Source of the DNA: Nitrososphaerota archaeon
Lineage (GTDB): Archaea; Thermoproteota; Nitrososphaeria; Nitrososphaerales; Gagatemarchaeaceae
Assembly (NCBI GenBank): GCA_027887005.1
Contig: JAPCJI010000003.1
Span: 124,001-188,000 of the forward strand
Length of the DNA: 64,000 nt
Direction of reading: 5' to 3'
The position numbers and the translations under genes are program-made. A model generated the notes under the pieces. It searched no databases. It saw only the letters and a program-made list of their open reading frames with translations, and had not been told where the DNA came from. Shown one piece after another: positions 1-7,435 of this stretch; the first letter of the stretch is position 1; every line of letters begins with the position of its first letter.

Positions 1-59
1 AAGCCACCGAGAAATCTTGGACGAGACTGTGCCTTTGGCCTTCGTTGAAGTAGTCGTCC

Positions 60-242
60 TTACTTGCGTCCTTGCTCAATCTCCCGATACTCCTTCTTGA
101 GCTTCTTTTGTTCCGCAAGCCATTCTTTCAGGGCTTCATTCAACACGTCTTGGAGTTTCTTACCATCCTTGATGGCCTGAATCTTGGCCTCCTTCCAGAT
201 GTCCTCGTCCACTTTCACCGACGTTACCGTTGGATTGCCCAT
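60..242 (-). CDS. Ribbon-helix-helix (CopG-like) DNA-binding protein
   Basis: A 60-residue protein with the ribbon-helix-helix plan: a short N-terminal strand (TVTSVKVDEDIW), a first helix (KEAKIQAIKDG), then a second helix (LQDVLNEALKEWLAEQ) and a Lys/Glu-rich tail. Such proteins are transcriptional regulators or antitoxins that dimerise and bind operator DNA with the N-terminal strand. ATG at 242 is chosen; a GTG at 245 directly precedes it in frame. It is transcribed leftwards, away from the transposon genes, and its upstream region holds inverted repeats that look like its own operator. No toxin partner is seen downstream, though only 59 bases of flank are visible. Fold assignment is fairly secure, target is inference. 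Confidence 0.7.
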   Translation of the reverse strand: MGNPTVTSVKVDEDIWKEAKIQAIKDGKKLQDVLNEALKEWLAEQKKLKKEYREIEQGRK

Positions 243-251
243 CACGGAAGC

Positions 252-303
252 ATACTACGGGTAGTATTTAACATAGACGGTAGTATTCCTCTACCGTAGT
301 ATT
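252..303. promoter_or_regulatory. Operator-like inverted repeats upstream of the RHH gene
   Basis: ATACTAC (252-258) and GTAGTAT (261-267) form 7-base arms around a two-base centre. ACGGTAG (277-283) and CTACCGT (291-297) form a second pair of 7-base arms around 7 bases. The element GTAGTATT recurs directly at 261, 281 and 296. Multiple half-sites at the promoter of a ribbon-helix-helix gene fit cooperative autorepression; the block also lies in front of the divergent ORF at 333. The repeats are seen; the binding is inferred. Confidence 0.55.
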
Positions 304-332
304 AATATAGTGTATGCTACAATACTACTGCC

Positions 333-428
333 ATGAGCCGAGAACAACTCCGCGCAGAAATGGGCGATGAGGAATATTTCGAACAGCTCGAAGCCAAGCA
401 GAATGAAAAGGAGTGGATGGACAGATGA
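333..428 (+). CDS. Small charged ORF leading the SWIM/transposase genes
   Basis: A 31-codon ORF starting ATG at 333, very rich in Glu, Lys and Gln, predicted helical. Its TGA stop overlaps the ATG of the SWIM-finger ORF as ATGA (425-428), a sign of translational coupling. It lies just after the inverted repeats of the RHH regulator. No family recognised. It may be a leader peptide or a small accessory protein of the transposon; it could also be chance. Confidence 0.35.
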   Translation: MSREQLRAEMGDEEYFEQLEAKQNEKEWMDR

Positions 429-796
429 GCCATTCCCCTTCTTACGATTATCGCGCTGAGCGTGGCAGGCTAATCTGCGACAAGGGGACTGAGGTAAGCA
501 GGTTAGACGACAACGAATACGCGGTAAGGAGTCAGTCAGGAGTCGGGCAGTATCAAGTCAGAGCTACCGAACTTGGATGGACTTGCTCTTGTCCCGACTA
601 CTCCTACCGACAGTCCAAGTGCAAGCACATCCACGCGGTAGAGTTCTCGCGGAAGATTCGAACTGCCGTAGAGCTTGGAACTCTCGCAGAGTTCACCACG
701 ACAGACGCTTTGTGTGTTCTGCGGTTCAAGGCACGTAATCAAGGACGGTGTTCGCCACAACAAGGCGGGAGACCTTCAGAGGTTCACCTGCCGTGA
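425..796 (+). CDS. SWIM zinc-finger protein, upstream ORF of the insertion sequence
   Basis: The ORF carries a SWIM-type zinc finger: CSCPDYSYRQSKCKHIHAVE gives the C-x-C...C-x-H ligands. ATG 425 overlaps the stop of the preceding small ORF; an in-frame GTG at 413 is the alternative. After about residue 90 (about nucleotide 690) the frame stops looking protein-like, while the frame one base over becomes a DDE transposase, so the last ~35 residues are probably not functional as written. The SWIM finger probably binds DNA for the transposase, either as a separate protein or, after a frameshift, as its N-terminal domain. Which of these applies cannot be settled from one copy. Confidence 0.6.
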   Translation: MSHSPSYDYRAERGRLICDKGTEVSRLDDNEYAVRSQSGVGQYQVRATELGWTCSCPDYSYRQSKCKHIHAVEFSRKIRTAVELGTLAEFTTTDALCVLRFKARNQGRCSPQQGGRPSEVHLP

Positions 797-1559
797 GTGT
801 GGATACGATTTCTCCGTGAACGTTGGTTTCGAGAAGATGAAGCACGACCCGAAGGCAATAACGACCGCACTTCAGCTATACTTCTCAGGGGAGAGCTTGA
901 GAAACGTCCAGAAATCTCTCAGGCTCTTGGGTGTAGAGGTCTCTCACAAGACGGTGTGGAAGTGGATTCAGAAATACGTCGGACTGATGAAGACCTACCT
1001 CGACAAGATTACCCCTCAGGTTTCGGACACTTGGCGAGCCGACGAGGTGTATGTCAAGTTCCGAGGCAACATGAAGTATGTCTTCGCCATGATGGACGAC
1101 GAAACCCGCTTCTGGATTGCTCAGGAGGTCGCGGACTCTAAGGCCAAGCTCGACGCGAGGCACTTCTTCTTCGAGAGCATGAAGGCAGGCGGAAAGGTTC
1201 CCTCAACCCTGATAACCGACGGGCTGAAGGCCTACCATGTCGCGTTCAAGAAGGTCTATGCGTGGAGGAAGTATCCAGAGAAGCCCGTCCACATCAAGGA
1301 GATTTCCCTCCGAGGGAAGATTCACAACAACAAGATGGAGCGCATGAACGGGGAGCTAAGAGACCGCGAGAAGGTGATGCGAGGCCTTAAGGTCGTGGAC
1401 ACGCCCATCTTGAAGGGGTATCAGATTTACCATAACTTCGTGAGGCCACATCAGGCCTTGGACGGGAAGACCCCTGCGGATTTGGCAGGCATCAAGGTGA
1501 TGGGGAAAAACAAATGGCTCACACTAATTCAGAACGCTTCAAGAGATGAGAGGAATTAG
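675..1559 (+). CDS. DDE transposase, IS6/IS240-like
   Basis: Residues 13-42 form a zinc ribbon (C13, C16, C39, C42), followed by a helix-turn-helix region (residues ~75-105) and a DDE catalytic core: D123 in RADEVYVK, D182 in LITDGLKAY, and the Glu of NNKMERMNG near 222. The C-terminal FVRPHQALDGKTPADLAG is typical of IS6-like and rve-fold transposases. The start written is TTG at 675, directly after an in-frame TAG (669-671); it lies inside the SWIM ORF in a different frame, so a programmed +1 shift or an old indel may join the two. A decayed relative of the same C-terminus is at about 40.68-40.97 kb on the other strand. Confidence 0.85.
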   Translation: MELSQSSPRQTLCVFCGSRHVIKDGVRHNKAGDLQRFTCRECGYDFSVNVGFEKMKHDPKAITTALQLYFSGESLRNVQKSLRLLGVEVSHKTVWKWIQKYVGLMKTYLDKITPQVSDTWRADEVYVKFRGNMKYVFAMMDDETRFWIAQEVADSKAKLDARHFFFESMKAGGKVPSTLITDGLKAYHVAFKKVYAWRKYPEKPVHIKEISLRGKIHNNKMERMNGELRDREKVMRGLKVVDTPILKGYQIYHNFVRPHQALDGKTPADLAGIKVMGKNKWLTLIQNASRDERN

Positions 1560-1610
1560 AATCAAAAATGCAGGCTTAAGTATGTCCGCAAATTACGAGG
1601 GCAGGAAGCA

Positions 1611-1925
1611 ATGGTCAAACCCTCTATCTTTGACGTAGATACTAATCCAGACAAGGAAAAACACACAGTTACGCTCTATACTACCAAAGGGGTTAGTGGT
1701 GTGTTCGTCGGACACGTCAAAGAGTTCCCAGGCGTGGTAGTCCAAGCTGATAGCATAGAACACGTCAAGGATGAATGCACGACATCTCTCGACTTGCTAG
1801 TGTCAGAGTATCCAGAACTTCATGACAAACTGTGGCCAAAGCATATCTCAGCGAAACAATACACAGGTATCTTCAAGAAAGGATTGGAGTATCGGACGAT
1901 AGAGGTTACCGTTCCTTCATTCTAG
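1611..1925 (+). CDS. HicB-like antitoxin
   Basis: 104 residues with the HicB/UPF0150 partial RNase H fold signature: alternating strands then GVFVGHVKEFPGVVVQADS, followed by a helix (IEHVKDECTTSLDLLVSEYPEL). HicB proteins neutralise the mRNA-cleaving HicA toxin and repress their operon. No C-terminal DNA-binding domain is evident. GGAAG lies a few bases before the ATG, and a TATA-like GCTTAAGTA lies near 1573-1581. It is followed after 15 bases by a HicA-like gene, so the order is antitoxin first, the reverse of the classical hicAB order. Confidence 0.6.
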   Translation: MVKPSIFDVDTNPDKEKHTVTLYTTKGVSGVFVGHVKEFPGVVVQADSIEHVKDECTTSLDLLVSEYPELHDKLWPKHISAKQYTGIFKKGLEYRTIEVTVPSF

Positions 1926-1940
1926 AGGAAGCTTGCATGG

Positions 1941-2216
1941 ATGCCTAGCACTCATAGCTGGCACGAAGCCAAGACCGTCCTTCTCGCTCTGGGGTATCAC
2001 CAGACAATCACAAAGGACGAGCGCGTAATCTACGTGTCAGGCGAGGACAAGGTAGTCCTGCAAAAGTCGAACAAGTTAGATGTTGCTTACATCCTCATTC
2101 TGTGCAATCATCTTGACATGAAATATATTGACTTCCTCAAAATCTATCAAAGGGAATACGAAAGGGTCTCTAGAGACCGTCAAGCCTCAAAGCGCGGTTC
2201 TGCCCCCGAAAAGTAA
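1941..2216 (+). CDS. Possible HicA-like partner of the HicB-like protein
   Basis: 91 residues. The pattern WHEAKTVLLALGYHQTITKDERVIYVSGEDKVVLQKSNKLDVAYI resembles the alpha-beta-beta-beta-alpha HicA fold (shown here only as a description of residues 7-50). HicA toxins normally carry a Gly-Ser-His catalytic motif on the second strand; here that place reads KDERVIYV and no His is present. It follows the HicB-like gene with a 15-base gap, so co-transcription is likely. It may be an inactive HicA, a diverged RNA-binding protein, or unrelated. Position and length favour a toxin-antitoxin origin; the sequence alone is not decisive. Confidence 0.4.
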   Translation: MPSTHSWHEAKTVLLALGYHQTITKDERVIYVSGEDKVVLQKSNKLDVAYILILCNHLDMKYIDFLKIYQREYERVSRDRQASKRGSAPEK

Positions 2217-2226
2217 CACCAAGAAA

Positions 2227-2655
2227 TCAAAGCCCTATCCGTCTAAGAGGTAACAGAACCTGTGAGGGTTCTGTCTCGTCTCTGGGTGTTCGCTGAGGGT
2301 GTTTCAGGGTGGGTGGTGAGTCATACCATAACAGCAGGGCGACCCAGAACACGAAGAAGATGGCTGGCAGGAAATGAGTAAGGTGCCTCATCTCTATACT
2401 CATTCCGAGTTTCTTCGGGTAGAACCTTGGCGTATGGGTCTTGTCGCTATAGTAATTCGTCTCTTTCTTGCGATATTCGACGTATTTGCTACTTCGGTAT
2501 TGAACAAGAAACCAAACGATGCTCAGCGCGATTCCAAGCAGAGGGATGAACGTGTGAATAAGGTTCAAGTTGTTTGAGGCACTTGGACCAGTCTGGATGT
2601 TCTGGGCGAATGCCAGCAAGTAAAAGACAAACCCGAACTCATAGAGGATTCTCAT
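2227..2655 (-). CDS. Hypothetical membrane protein
   Basis: 142 residues, not recognised. Three hydrophobic stretches are visible: residues ~5-20, ~35-53 (FIPLLGIALSIVWFLVQY) and ~93-110 (FLPAIFFVFWVALLLWY). Between the second and third is a basic, tyrosine-rich loop, and the tail after 112 is polar and proline-rich. It ends 10 bases from the convergent HicA-like gene. The product is probably an inner-membrane protein of unknown function. Confidence 0.5.
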   Translation of the reverse strand: MRILYEFGFVFYLLAFAQNIQTGPSASNNLNLIHTFIPLLGIALSIVWFLVQYRSSKYVEYRKKETNYYSDKTHTPRFYPKKLGMSIEMRHLTHFLPAIFFVFWVALLLWYDSPPTLKHPQRTPRDETEPSQVLLPLRRIGL

Positions 2656-2952
2656 CTTGCTTCCGAGAATTAGTGTAGTGCCGCCGGAGCGCGAGGGATA
2701 AACCGAATAACAAACGGAAATTCACTTTAACTCTCCATCGGCCGAGTAGTGTCCTACCGCAGCGTTCCTAATCACCGTCTCCCATTTGTTCTCGCCTTCA
2801 ATCGTGATTCCAGCGGCCTCGACAGGACCAGCTGCAACCCTGATCTATTCAGAAGCCCTTAGCCGGAATTTCCGGAACCCTCTCGTAAGAAAAGGGAATT
2901 TCGTCAGGTGTTCGATAGATAATCCGGTTCGCGTTGAAGTTGTCCGACGGCC

Positions 2953-3495
2953 CTACTCCCAGGTCCCCGTCCAGTTTGCCGTTACGCCATTGCTAAATGA
3001 TATCGAACCGCTGGCTTCGGACCCAGAACCGCTCCCATGCCCGGACGGACTCGTGCACGTCACCTGCGCATTGCCCCCTGCCGCTACCACCGCGGGATTG
3101 GGCGAAAGCGTGCCAGTTCCCCCCCCGCTTCCCGAAATAGAGCACCCGTTCGCCTGGGCACTGGCGCCGCCTGTATCAGTCAATAGGATTACGCATGCGC
3201 CGCTGGCTTGGGTGCAGCTGACCACGCTGGTGAAGACCTGGGCGGCTCCGGTGGTCCCCTGGGAGGTTACGATGGATGAGGTCTCAACGCTGGAGGTGGC
3301 GATAGTGGTATGGGTGCCGGGACTTTGGCCATTGGTGGAGTATTCGTAAAAAGCGACGCCAGCAATCAGAACAACCGCAACAAGCACGATAGCGACCCTC
3401 AAAGCCGAAAGTGCAGGCCTATCACCCCGTCGAATCGCAGGTTGGCTCAAGCCGTGGCAAATTTGATTCGGTTCGTGGTATTTGAGTCCTTCCAT
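2953..3495 (-). CDS. Type IV pilin-like / surface-anchored protein
   Basis: 180 residues from ATG at 3495 (an upstream in-frame start at 3525 adds ten residues). A basic segment AIRRGDRPALSAL precedes one hydrophobic helix (RVAIVLVAVVLIAGVAFYEY), the layout of archaeal class III signal peptides where a prepilin peptidase cuts before the hydrophobic helix. The rest is low-complexity, rich in Ser, Thr and Gly, with three Cys (CTQASGAC, NGCS) and an NWTG possible glycosylation site. It is probably exported and either assembled into a pilus-like structure or anchored in the membrane. The antisense ORF at 2786-3349 is a shadow of it. No partner pilus genes are next to it. Confidence 0.5.
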   Translation of the reverse strand: MEGLKYHEPNQICHGLSQPAIRRGDRPALSALRVAIVLVAVVLIAGVAFYEYSTNGQSPGTHTTIATSSVETSSIVTSQGTTGAAQVFTSVVSCTQASGACVILLTDTGGASAQANGCSISGSGGGTGTLSPNPAVVAAGGNAQVTCTSPSGHGSGSGSEASGSISFSNGVTANWTGTWE

Positions 3496-3681
3496 GTAGT
3501 TCCTCCAGACACCGTTCACAAACACAGCCTGAGACGGTATGTGCGCTCCCCTTTTCGTATTTTGAAAGCGAAAGTGATAATTCTTTCCATTTCCGGTTAG
3601 TTCCAGCCTACCCTTCTATCCAGCGAGTGCGCCTAATAACGTCAGGCGCTCAAGTCAGGCGAATCAGTCCTCGATCATGGC

Positions 3682-3807
3682 TCAGGAGCACGAAACCTGC
3701 GACGGGTGCGGACCGCTCTGCATCGCACGCGCATGCCAGACGGCCAGGCCCACGATTCCAAATCACCAAGCGACTCCAGCGGCGATGAACAGAGTTGAAG
3801 CCATCAT
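3682..3807 (-). pseudogene. Possible small membrane-protein ORF interrupted by TGA
   Basis: Reading leftwards from ATG 3807 gives MMASTLFIAAGVAW, a TGA, then in the same frame FGIVGLAVWHARAMQSGPHP and a stop at 3682. Joined, the two parts form one continuous hydrophobic helix with a basic tail, as expected of a tiny membrane protein. Without the TGA it would be 41 residues. It lies between the pilin-like gene and the signal peptidase gene. This could be a decayed gene, a readthrough or a chance pattern; the rest of 3500-3850 shows nothing else. Confidence 0.2.
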
Positions 3808-3852
3808 CCTTAGTTCACCAGCCGCACATTATGACGCTCCCCTCCTCCGAAC

Positions 3853-4392
3853 TCAACCGTCCGGGCTTACTTTTGGAACAACGCTGGCACCTTTCTCATT
3901 GTCCTCCTCAGACTTATCCCTTCCTCTACTGCTCAGCTCAGAGTAGAGAACTGCAAAGATAATCAGAATCGCGAGGATGTAGTTGGTGCCAAATGGAAGG
4001 GTCGCTAGCCTTTCGATGTATGGGACAACGAAGACGACCTTTCCAGAAAGACAGTCCTGGGTGATGGGGGAAGTCGCTATCCCAAGGAACTGGTCCGTGC
4101 CCGGGTTGTTGTCGCCCTTTGTGATCAGTCCGGTGTTCTGTATCTGGACAACCCTGTGGATGACCGTGTACCCGGTCGCTGAGCAGGGCGGATCGTAGAT
4201 GATTATGTCTCCCACTCTGACGTCGCTGATTGACACATGTTGAACGACGACCAGGTCCCCAGGTTCGAGAGTGGGTAGCATGCTTGTGCTGTCAACTCTG
4301 CGGGCGTAGGCCAGCTCCAGGTATGCGAAAGCCAGTATGAAGATGACGAACCCTGTGATATAGGCGGAGGTCCTTCGGCCCGGAAGTTTCAA
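3853..4392 (-). CDS. Archaeal-type signal peptidase I
   Basis: 179 residues of the S26B (archaeal/ER-type) signal peptidase family, which removes Sec signal peptides on the outer face of the membrane. An N-terminal anchor (residues ~10-29) is followed by the catalytic Ser in SMLPTLEPGDLVVV (Ser37), the His that replaces the bacterial Lys in TVIHRVV (His79), and the Asp region KGDNNPGTD (Asp94, Asp100). A second membrane helix lies at residues ~136-150 (NYILAILIIFAVLY), followed by a charged tail. It is monocistronic and divergent from the small gene at 4471. All catalytic residues are present, so it should be active. Confidence 0.9.
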   Translation of the reverse strand: MKLPGRRTSAYITGFVIFILAFAYLELAYARRVDSTSMLPTLEPGDLVVVQHVSISDVRVGDIIIYDPPCSATGYTVIHRVVQIQNTGLITKGDNNPGTDQFLGIATSPITQDCLSGKVVFVVPYIERLATLPFGTNYILAILIIFAVLYSELSSRGRDKSEEDNEKGASVVPKVSPDG

Positions 4393-4470
4393 GAGGCGAG
4401 CTTCTTGAAACTGCGCGGTTAAACATTTGAAGTCAAAGCATTTTTATCGACTTCCAATGGTCCTAGGCCT

Positions 4471-4788
4471 GTGGTCAGGGCATCACTGAAGCTCCTCGTC
4501 GTCGACGCCGTTCTCCTCCTTAGTGCCTACCTAGTTCTTCAGGACCTAGCATGGAGGAGCGGCTACGCGTCCCAGAATGGTTTCACCCCCTCATACCTCT
4601 ATTCGGTGCTGACCCAGTCTTTCAGCATGACTGGGAAGGGACTCGCATTGCAGACTCCGCTAACCCTTGACTGGGTTCAGATCATCGCTGTCCTGCTGGT
4701 CGTGGTAAACGTCTGGTATCTGTACGGGATTGTGACACGAAGGTCGAATGCCAATTCACCCCAAGCTGTCAACCAAACCGCGCAGTAG
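4471..4788 (+). CDS. Hypothetical two-helix membrane protein
   Basis: 105 residues, family not recognised. GTG start at 4471, with the AT-rich element ATTTTTATC about 30 bases before it as a likely promoter. Two membrane helices: residues ~6-24 (LKLLVVDAVLLLSAYLVLQ) and ~70-88 (IIAVLLVVVNVWYLYGIV). The ~40-residue loop between them is probably outside the cell; the tail is short and polar. It is divergent from the signal peptidase gene. Confidence 0.5.
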   Translation: MVRASLKLLVVDAVLLLSAYLVLQDLAWRSGYASQNGFTPSYLYSVLTQSFSMTGKGLALQTPLTLDWVQIIAVLLVVVNVWYLYGIVTRRSNANSPQAVNQTAQ

Positions 4789-4822
4789 TTTTCATTAGTT
4801 TCGAATCGACCGGAGAGAAGCC

Positions 4823-5419
4823 TTACTTCGCGTTTTCACGTTCTTTCTTCTTGATCTCTTCCAGCTCGGCCAAGGCCTTCTCCTCGATTGACCTCCGGAA
4901 CTCGAAGTGCTTGAAGTAGAAGTAGGCAAGGAAACCGCCCAGGGTAGCGAATAGCCCTTCGGAGGTGTATCCTCTTAGGTCGAAGTACGGAGTCCAGGTC
5001 CCGTCGACAGCAATTACGAATTGTGTCCGATTGGACGACTCGATGTATATCCCGTACGCTTGCGTGTCGGGCGAAACGACTATCAAATGTTTGATTGGAG
5101 TACTGAAGTCTCTATCAGTGAGACTCAGGATTGGCGGGCCTGCAGGGGCGAGGTCGCCGCTGATCGTGGGAAACATCGAGAACGTAAGGCTATCGGGAGC
5201 GTATCCTGTCAAAACAATGGAGATTGTGCTGCCCTTGTCTACGGGGGGGATCAGGTACCCGCTGAACGTGGAGTCCGTGTTCCCGTAGGGGGTGGAAGGC
5301 CCCGTTGCGATGGCGGTCTGATGGGTCTTTACCAGGGGTAGGATGACAGTCGCCAATGTGAACACCACTCCTATGATCGCTACCGCCAGGGCGACCCGAG
5401 AGCGGATTTTCGTGACCAC
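4823..5419 (-). CDS. Hypothetical membrane-anchored extracellular protein
   Basis: 198 residues. An N-terminal membrane helix (residues ~8-30) is followed by a ~110-residue beta-rich region that is probably extracellular, a second hydrophobic stretch (~152-168, GLFATLGGFLAYFYFKHF), and a strongly charged C-terminal helix (RRSIEEKALAELEEIKKKER) that should lie in the cytoplasm. GTG start at 5419; CTTTTTACC about 25 bases upstream may be its TATA box. It is divergent from the peptide transporter operon. No family recognised. Confidence 0.5.
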   Translation of the reverse strand: MVTKIRSRVALAVAIIGVVFTLATVILPLVKTHQTAIATGPSTPYGNTDSTFSGYLIPPVDKGSTISIVLTGYAPDSLTFSMFPTISGDLAPAGPPILSLTDRDFSTPIKHLIVVSPDTQAYGIYIESSNRTQFVIAVDGTWTPYFDLRGYTSEGLFATLGGFLAYFYFKHFEFRRSIEEKALAELEEIKKKERENAK

Positions 5420-5480
5420 GAATTCGCCCCCCGTATCTCTGGGTAAAAAGCCTAGGGCCCTAAGCGGGCGCTGGTAATAA

Positions 5481-5490
5481 CCTATATTAG
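5481..5490 (+). promoter_or_regulatory. TATA box of the peptide transporter operon
   Basis: CCTATATTAG is centred about 28 bases before the GTG start of the first permease gene, the spacing expected for a leaderless archaeal transcript. No other TATA-like element is visible in the 95-base divergent spacer on this strand. Confidence 0.5.
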
Positions 5491-5514
5491 ACAGATTTCG
5501 AGAAAATCGGCCCC

Positions 5515-6495
5515 GTGGCCAATCTTGTAACCTACCTCGTTCGTAGGATTCTGTTCATGATTCCGGTGTTCTTGGCCGTGAGTATTTTCACATTCCTGAT
5601 CACCAACTCCGCGGGCGACCCTATCCAGCTAATCAGACTGCAGTTCAAGTCAATGCCACCAGCCCTGCTTGCTTCACTCAGGACGTTCTATCACCTAGAC
5701 CAACCCCTCTTCGTAAGGTACTTCCTCTGGCTCCAGCAGTTCCTCGTGGGGAATCTCGGATTCTCTCCTCAGTCCGGGCAGCCGGTCGCTACCAAGATAC
5801 TCCCATGGATCGGCACCACTCTTGAGTTGCAGATATCCGCGCTCCTACTCAGCCTCGGGATCGGCGTTCCCGTGGGGATCTACTCCGCGAAGCATCAATA
5901 CCAAAAGTCTGACGTTGCTGTCACCACAACTGCAATCTTCGGAGTCTCTATGCCAACCTTCTGGCTTGGTATCATGGGGATTCTGGTATTCTCGTTGTAC
6001 CTGCACTGGATTCCCGCCAGTGGAGCTGTAGATTTCTACAATACCGGGGCGTGGTGGGACAGCAACATCTACCTCAACTATGCGGTCCACGCGTTGCTCC
6101 CTGTACTCGTTTTGACCTTCGTCTCCATTGCCACGATTGTGAGGCTGGTGAGGGCCAACATGCTGGAGGTGCTCAGGCAGGACTACATCCTCGCCGCACG
6201 GGCTAGCGGGATCAAGGAGAGGACAATCACATACCGGTATGCCCTGAAGAACGCGATAACGCCGATCGTTACGATAGTGGGTCTTGCCTTCGGATTCGCC
6301 CTCGCCGGGGCTCCTGGACTTGAAACGACCTTCTCCTGGCCGGGCCTAGGATACGCGTTCGTGCAGGCCGCATTAGTTCTTGACCTCCCAACGGTCCAGG
6401 CTATCACTATGATAATCACCATCCTGGTGCTCATCGCAAACCTCGGGACTGATCTGGCGTACGCCTACCTTGATCCAAGAGTGAGACTCAGCTGA
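5515..6495 (+). CDS. Peptide ABC transporter permease, DppB/OppB type
   Basis: 326 residues, the usual length for the family. N-terminal YLVRRILFMIPVFLAVSIFTF is the conserved first helix of DppB/OppB permeases, and about six membrane helices follow. The EAA-type cytoplasmic loop that contacts the ATPases is visible in YILAARASGIKERTITYRYAL (about residues 224-244). It pairs with the DppC-type subunit encoded next to form the membrane channel for di- or oligopeptides. GTG start at 5515 has a TATA box at 5481-5490. First gene of a five-gene set: permease, permease, ATPase, ATPase, binding protein. Confidence 0.92.
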   Translation: MANLVTYLVRRILFMIPVFLAVSIFTFLITNSAGDPIQLIRLQFKSMPPALLASLRTFYHLDQPLFVRYFLWLQQFLVGNLGFSPQSGQPVATKILPWIGTTLELQISALLLSLGIGVPVGIYSAKHQYQKSDVAVTTTAIFGVSMPTFWLGIMGILVFSLYLHWIPASGAVDFYNTGAWWDSNIYLNYAVHALLPVLVLTFVSIATIVRLVRANMLEVLRQDYILAARASGIKERTITYRYALKNAITPIVTIVGLAFGFALAGAPGLETTFSWPGLGYAFVQAALVLDLPTVQAITMIITILVLIANLGTDLAYAYLDPRVRLS

Positions 6496-6527
6496 GCGAC
6501 AAACCGCCCGTTTCAAAAGCTCCTGCC

Positions 6528-7430
6528 ATGGCCGCGAAGAAAAACCCCTCTCGCAGGGCCGCGGGACAATGGGCGGTCGCATTCCGGAGGTTCAGACGGA
6601 ATAAGGCCGGGCTTGCTGGAATGGCCATAGTCGGGTTCTTCTTCTTCCTCATGTTCTTCGGCTACTTCTTCGCCCCCTACCCTGTCAGGAGTTTTCAGTG
6701 CCTCTATCAGGGGTGCGCAGGAATAGGACCTTTCGTGAACTGGGCTCACCCGCTCGGAACTGAGATCTCCGGCATTGACGTCTACAGCGAGATTCTCCAC
6801 GGAACTCCGAACGACCTGTTTGTCGGAATAGTGGCCACCGCGATTGCCGTCGGCATCGGGATCGTAATCGGGAGCATCGCGGGCTACGTCAGAGGTGCCT
6901 CCAGCGCGTTGCTCCTTGGCTTCACCCAGGTATTCCTGGTGCTGCCTGTCCTGGTGATAATCATCCTGTTTGCCAGGATCTTCGTCCTGGAGGTGGCGGC
7001 TGGGTTCGGACTTCTCCTCATCACGCTGATTCTCGGCGTGTTCTCCTGGCCGACTATCGCCCTTGTTTCGAGAGGGGAGATACTCCGCATCAGGGAACTC
7101 GAGTTCGTCCAGGCAGCGAAGGCGCTGGGGGCGAGCAATAGCAGGATTCTGTTCAGGCACATCGTCCCCAACATGCTCTCGCCCATAATCGTCATTTCGA
7201 GCCTCCTGATCGCCGGGAACATACTCACCGAGGTCGTCATCAGCTTCCTCGGCTTCGGGGATCCGAACACGTCAACCTGGGGCCTCCTGCTGCAGGAGGG
7301 TTTCGGGTACATCAGGACCCAATGGTGGGTTTCCCTCTTTCCGGGCCTCGCCGTTGTTTTCTGCGTGCTTGGATTCAACCTCCTCGGGGACGGGCTTTCT
7401 GATGCGCTGAACCCGAGGCTCAGAGAGTAG
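6528..7430 (+). CDS. Peptide ABC transporter permease, DppC/OppC type
   Basis: 300 residues. The N-terminus has the basic RRFRRNKAGLAGMAIVGF seen in DppC/OppC proteins before their first helix, then a periplasmic-side segment with HPLGTEISGIDVYSEILHG matching the family's HxLGTDxxGRDVxSR region. The EAA loop is ELEFVQAAKALGASNSRILFRHI (from about residue 189). ATG at 6528 follows the first permease gene by 32 bases. Partner of the upstream permease. Confidence 0.92.
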   Translation: MAAKKNPSRRAAGQWAVAFRRFRRNKAGLAGMAIVGFFFFLMFFGYFFAPYPVRSFQCLYQGCAGIGPFVNWAHPLGTEISGIDVYSEILHGTPNDLFVGIVATAIAVGIGIVIGSIAGYVRGASSALLLGFTQVFLVLPVLVIIILFARIFVLEVAAGFGLLLITLILGVFSWPTIALVSRGEILRIRELEFVQAAKALGASNSRILFRHIVPNMLSPIIVISSLLIAGNILTEVVISFLGFGDPNTSTWGLLLQEGFGYIRTQWWVSLFPGLAVVFCVLGFNLLGDGLSDALNPRLRE

Positions 7431-7435
7431 TCTCC

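Larger units (their letters stand above)
333..1559 (+). mobile_element. Insertion sequence (SWIM ORF plus DDE transposase)
   Basis: The unit comprises the overlapping small ORF, the SWIM ORF and the transposase. I compared the flanks (about 270-430 and 1560-1620) by eye and found no convincing terminal inverted repeats or target duplication, so the boundaries given are only those of the coding part. The neighbouring RHH regulator and HicAB-like pair suggest an accessory region. Confidence 0.6.

Noticed and set aside
2786-3349. 187-codon plus-strand ORF
   Set aside because: It is antisense to the pilin-like gene. Its protein is Pro/Val-rich without a fold pattern, whereas the minus strand gives a signal segment and surface-type composition.
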